A stretch of 64,000 nucleotides of DNA from Lederbergia panacisoli (GTDB taxonomy: Bacteria > Bacillota > Bacilli > Bacillales > Bacillaceae_C): contig NZ_JANJGU010000014.1 of NCBI RefSeq assembly GCF_024626525.1, positions 34,788 through 98,787 of the forward strand, given 5' to 3'. The position numbers and the translations under genes are program-made. Shown piece by piece: positions 61,988 through 64,000 of the stretch (the first letter of the stretch is position 1; every line of letters begins with the position of its first letter). Below the pieces are notes generated by a model. That model did not search any database. It was not told the origin of the DNA and worked only from the letters and a program-made list of their open reading frames with translations.

Positions 61988-63352
61988 ATGAAACAACATT
62001 TGCTTTCTCGCTATCTCTATATCTTTTACTCTGCTGTTTTTCTCATCCATATGATTAATATATTTATAGATAGTAAAAGGTTAAATTACATCATTGGCAT
62101 ATTTGCCATTTTGATGCTCCTTGTATCTTTTTCAAGGGCAACACGGTTATTTAAAATACTAGGCACATCCTTTTTGTTCGTTGGAGGATATTTATTTTTC
62201 TATACTAGTAAGCCGATAAGTGAAATTCCTAATTTATTTACGTCAAACATGGCCTTATTAACTTTACTATGCATGTTGCCTTGGATGAGCAGTGTCGTAT
62301 GGAGTGGAAGGTTTGATAAAAGTTTAAACACAATCATGAGATACAATGTATCTGACCTAGGTAACTTATATATACGCAGTTCAGCAACGACACTATCATT
62401 AGCGGCATTTCTTAATCTATCGGCTATGTCAATTACACAAGATGTATTGAAAGACAATCTATCTAAAATAGATACATCATTAAGAAATTCATTCATGACC
62501 CAGTCAACTATAAGAGGTTTTACACTTGCAGTTTTATGGAGTCCATTAGAAATCTTACTGGCCGTTTCGATTTTTGTCACGGGAGTAAGTTATGTATCAT
62601 TGCTTCCTTGGCTATTACTCATTGCAGTCTTAACATTTATTCTCGATAATTTATGGGGGAGATTTTATTTTAAGAAGTACCCTTATGAAGAGGAAAGAAG
62701 AATTAAGATCAATAAAAAAGAATTAATAAAAAGGTTTGCCCATTTAACTGCTGCTCTAGTGGCATTTCTATTACTTGTCATTTTATGTGGCAGCATATTA
62801 AAGATTAATTTTATCTTGTCTGTCACATTGTTGATTTTTCCATTTTCTTATATTTGGTCGGTTCTGCTTAAAAGGGTACGCAGCTTTTTAATCATTGGCT
62901 GGAATACTTGGAAACAGAAGACGAATACGATGCAGAACTTTATAGTGTTGTTTATTGCTCTTTCCTTTTTCTCTAATAGTTTAAACGGTGCAACGTTCCT
63001 TGAAGTCATTCAAAAGCCGATTTTATACGTTGCTGATTATCCTCTGCTCATTTTTTTCGTTATTCAGCTTCTTTTTATTTTTATGAGCATGTTTGGAATT
63101 CATCCAATCGCTATTATTGGTATTTTAACTGGATTATTTACGACATTAATTGAAGTATTTAATCCACTTAGCCTCTCCATCGTAATTGTTACAAGTGCCA
63201 TGGCCACTTTAACTGTCAGCACTTATGGATTAATCGTTACGTTAACCGCAATCAATACGAAGCAAAGTCCTTATAGAATTACTTTTATGAATATGCCGTA
63301 TGCTCTTATGTTTGGGGGCATCGGATCTATCGTCGCTTATTTTCTATTGTAA
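61988..63352 (+). CDS. Polytopic membrane protein, possible organic-acid transporter
   Basis: Membrane protein (454 aa) with about 12 hydrophobic segments. The end has motifs like those of ion-transporter-superfamily carriers (MFGIHPIAIIGILTGL and IVTSAMATLTVSTYGLIVTL), and a long polar loop with NLYIRSSATTLSLAAFLNLSA and DTSLRNSFMTQSTIR lies in the first half. I do not recognise a named family. It follows the uronate operon after a hairpin; GGAGGT precedes ATG 61988. A role in uronate uptake is possible but not shown. Confidence 0.65.
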   Translation: MKQHLLSRYLYIFYSAVFLIHMINIFIDSKRLNYIIGIFAILMLLVSFSRATRLFKILGTSFLFVGGYLFFYTSKPISEIPNLFTSNMALLTLLCMLPWMSSVVWSGRFDKSLNTIMRYNVSDLGNLYIRSSATTLSLAAFLNLSAMSITQDVLKDNLSKIDTSLRNSFMTQSTIRGFTLAVLWSPLEILLAVSIFVTGVSYVSLLPWLLLIAVLTFILDNLWGRFYFKKYPYEEERRIKINKKELIKRFAHLTAALVAFLLLVILCGSILKINFILSVTLLIFPFSYIWSVLLKRVRSFLIIGWNTWKQKTNTMQNFIVLFIALSFFSNSLNGATFLEVIQKPILYVADYPLLIFFVIQLLFIFMSMFGIHPIAIIGILTGLFTTLIEVFNPLSLSIVIVTSAMATLTVSTYGLIVTLTAINTKQSPYRITFMNMPYALMFGGIGSIVAYFLL

Positions 63353-63566
63353 TATCAGCATCATCAATAATATTTATAAAATTTATGCCGTGTTGCGATA
63401 ATTAACCGGGGCACGGCATTATGTTGAGGATTAATCTTGACTGCTTGATAACTTTTTCTAAAAAAAGTTTGAAACTTTTTGGGTAAGGGAATATAGTAAT
63501 TTTATATCGTAATAACAGTTAATTAATCAGTTGCATAATCAAATTACATTTATTTTAAAAAAAGTA

Positions 63567-63595
63567 TTGTACAAATTATAATTCTGTGTTAAATT
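63567..63595 (+). promoter_or_regulatory. Upstream rRNA promoter (P1-like)
   Basis: TTGTAC (63567-63572), 17-bp spacer, TAAATT (63590-63595), about 210 bp before 16S. Confidence 0.55.
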
Positions 63596-63643
63596 AGTAA
63601 ACGTCCGAAAAAAAGGACTCCATTTCATTCTAAAAGTTGACTG

Positions 63644-63665
63644 CTACTTTTTTTAAAAAAAGTAG
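63644..63665. repeat. 22-bp perfect A/T-tract palindrome next to the rRNA promoter
   Basis: CTAC-T7-A7-GTAG, directly before the -35 of the downstream rRNA promoter and flanked by two copies of AGTTGACT. It may act as an UP element or bend. Confidence 0.7.
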
Positions 63666-63694
63666 TTGACTACAAAATAGATAAGTGCTATGAT
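63666..63694 (+). promoter_or_regulatory. Main rRNA operon promoter (P2-like)
   Basis: TTGACT (63666-63671), 17-bp spacer, TATGAT (63689-63694), the usual form of Bacillus rrn promoters, with an A/T tract upstream. The leader contains TTTGAAAACTGAACG, typical of Bacillus 16S precursors. The 63353-63560 stretch contains no gene that I can see. Confidence 0.85.
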
Positions 63695-63802
63695 TTAAAA
63701 GTCGCTGTTTTAACCAACAGCAGATTTCGATCTTTGAAAACTGAACGAAACGAAGCGTTAAAATAATTTTTTGCAAGACCAGCTAATGAGCTAACAAACT
63801 AC

Positions 63803-64000
63803 TTTAATGAGAGTTTGATCCTGGCTCAGGACGAACGCTGGCGGCGTGCCTAATACATGCAAGTCGAGCGGACTTTTGGGAGCTTGCTCCCAAAAGTTAG
63901 CGGCGGACGGGTGAGTAACACGTGGGCAACCTGCCTGTAAGACTGGGATAACTTCGGGAAACCGGAGCTAATACCGGATAACTTCTTTTCTCGCATGAGG
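63803..64000 (+). rRNA. 16S ribosomal RNA, 5' part (truncated by window end)
   Basis: The universal 5' region AGAGTTTGATCCTGGCTCAG begins at 63810; the mature end is placed about eight bases before. GGCGGCGTGCCTAATACATG, the V1 hairpin TTTTGGGAGC-TTGCTCCCAAAA, GGCGGACGGGTGAGTAACACG and the start of V2 follow. The sequence pattern is that of Bacillaceae. Only about 198 nt are present. Confidence 0.98.

Overview
The window is a chromosomal segment of a low-GC, endospore-forming Bacillaceae species. The evidence is strong Bacillus-type ribosome binding sites (AGGAGG), TTG and GTG starts, genes of sporulation and germination-linked families (YunB, LytH, YutC, YutH, CwlC-like amidase, KapB), and a 16S rRNA 5' end with Bacillus-type leader and V1 loop at the right edge. 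Gene order from 1 to about 45 kb follows the suf-yun-yut-yum-yui-yug segment of Bacillus subtilis with insertions and losses. I cannot fix the genus.

Layout. 1-2.6 kb: end of the SUF iron-sulfur operon (sufS fragment, sufU, sufB), with a structured repeat between sufU and sufB. 3-7 kb: a large secreted GH16 beta-glucanase with about five carbohydrate-binding modules. 7.2-10.6 kb: yunF, yunD, yunC, yunB. 10.7-14.4 kb: a lysine riboswitch in front of an NhaC-type transporter, then a MetP/MetS-like NSS transporter with its 38-residue small subunit. 14.4-20.5 kb: lytH, yutC, yutD, yutE, yutG, yutH, yutI, yuzD. 20.6-25.4 kb: redox block (yutJ, yuzB, yutM, a ferredoxin-NADP reductase, and a type II NADH dehydrogenase with a Rex/Fnr-like palindrome upstream). 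25.5-34.9 kb: yuiB, yuiC, yuiD, pepA, small proteins, a thioesterase, an APH-fold kinase, an MFS exporter, kapB, a lipoprotein cyclophilin and a SOD-like lipoprotein missing a copper ligand. 35-45.3 kb: patB, yugF, yugI, the ornithine/proline module rocA-rocD-glutamate dehydrogenase, pgi, yugN, a WYL-like mini-protein and a TerC protein.

45.4-54.5 kb is more accessory: a signal-less amidase, a CcpA-box-controlled ROK kinase-SIS isomerase-FGGY kinase operon, a GNAT protein, a stand-alone CoaB-like protein, an arginase-family pseudogene, a DinB/YfiT protein, tRNA-Ala(GGC), MgtC and EamA transporters.

54.7-63.4 kb holds the most interesting system: a LacI regulator with two near-identical palindromic operators, divergent from tagaturonate epimerase (UxaE), the nickel-pincer cofactor sulfur transferase LarE, uronate isomerase (UxaC), a LarA-family protein and a fructuronate-reductase-like SDR. 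UxaC, UxaE and the SDR would converge galacturonate and glucuronate on D-mannonate. No mannonate dehydratase is present, and a LarA-type 2-hydroxyacid epimerase could convert mannonate to gluconate. This is inference. The window ends in an rRNA operon with two sigma-A-like promoters.

Repeats: two separate intergenic loci each carry exactly three 51-bp units with an internal palindrome, and a ~155-bp dispersed element occurs in intact, internally deleted and decayed copies.
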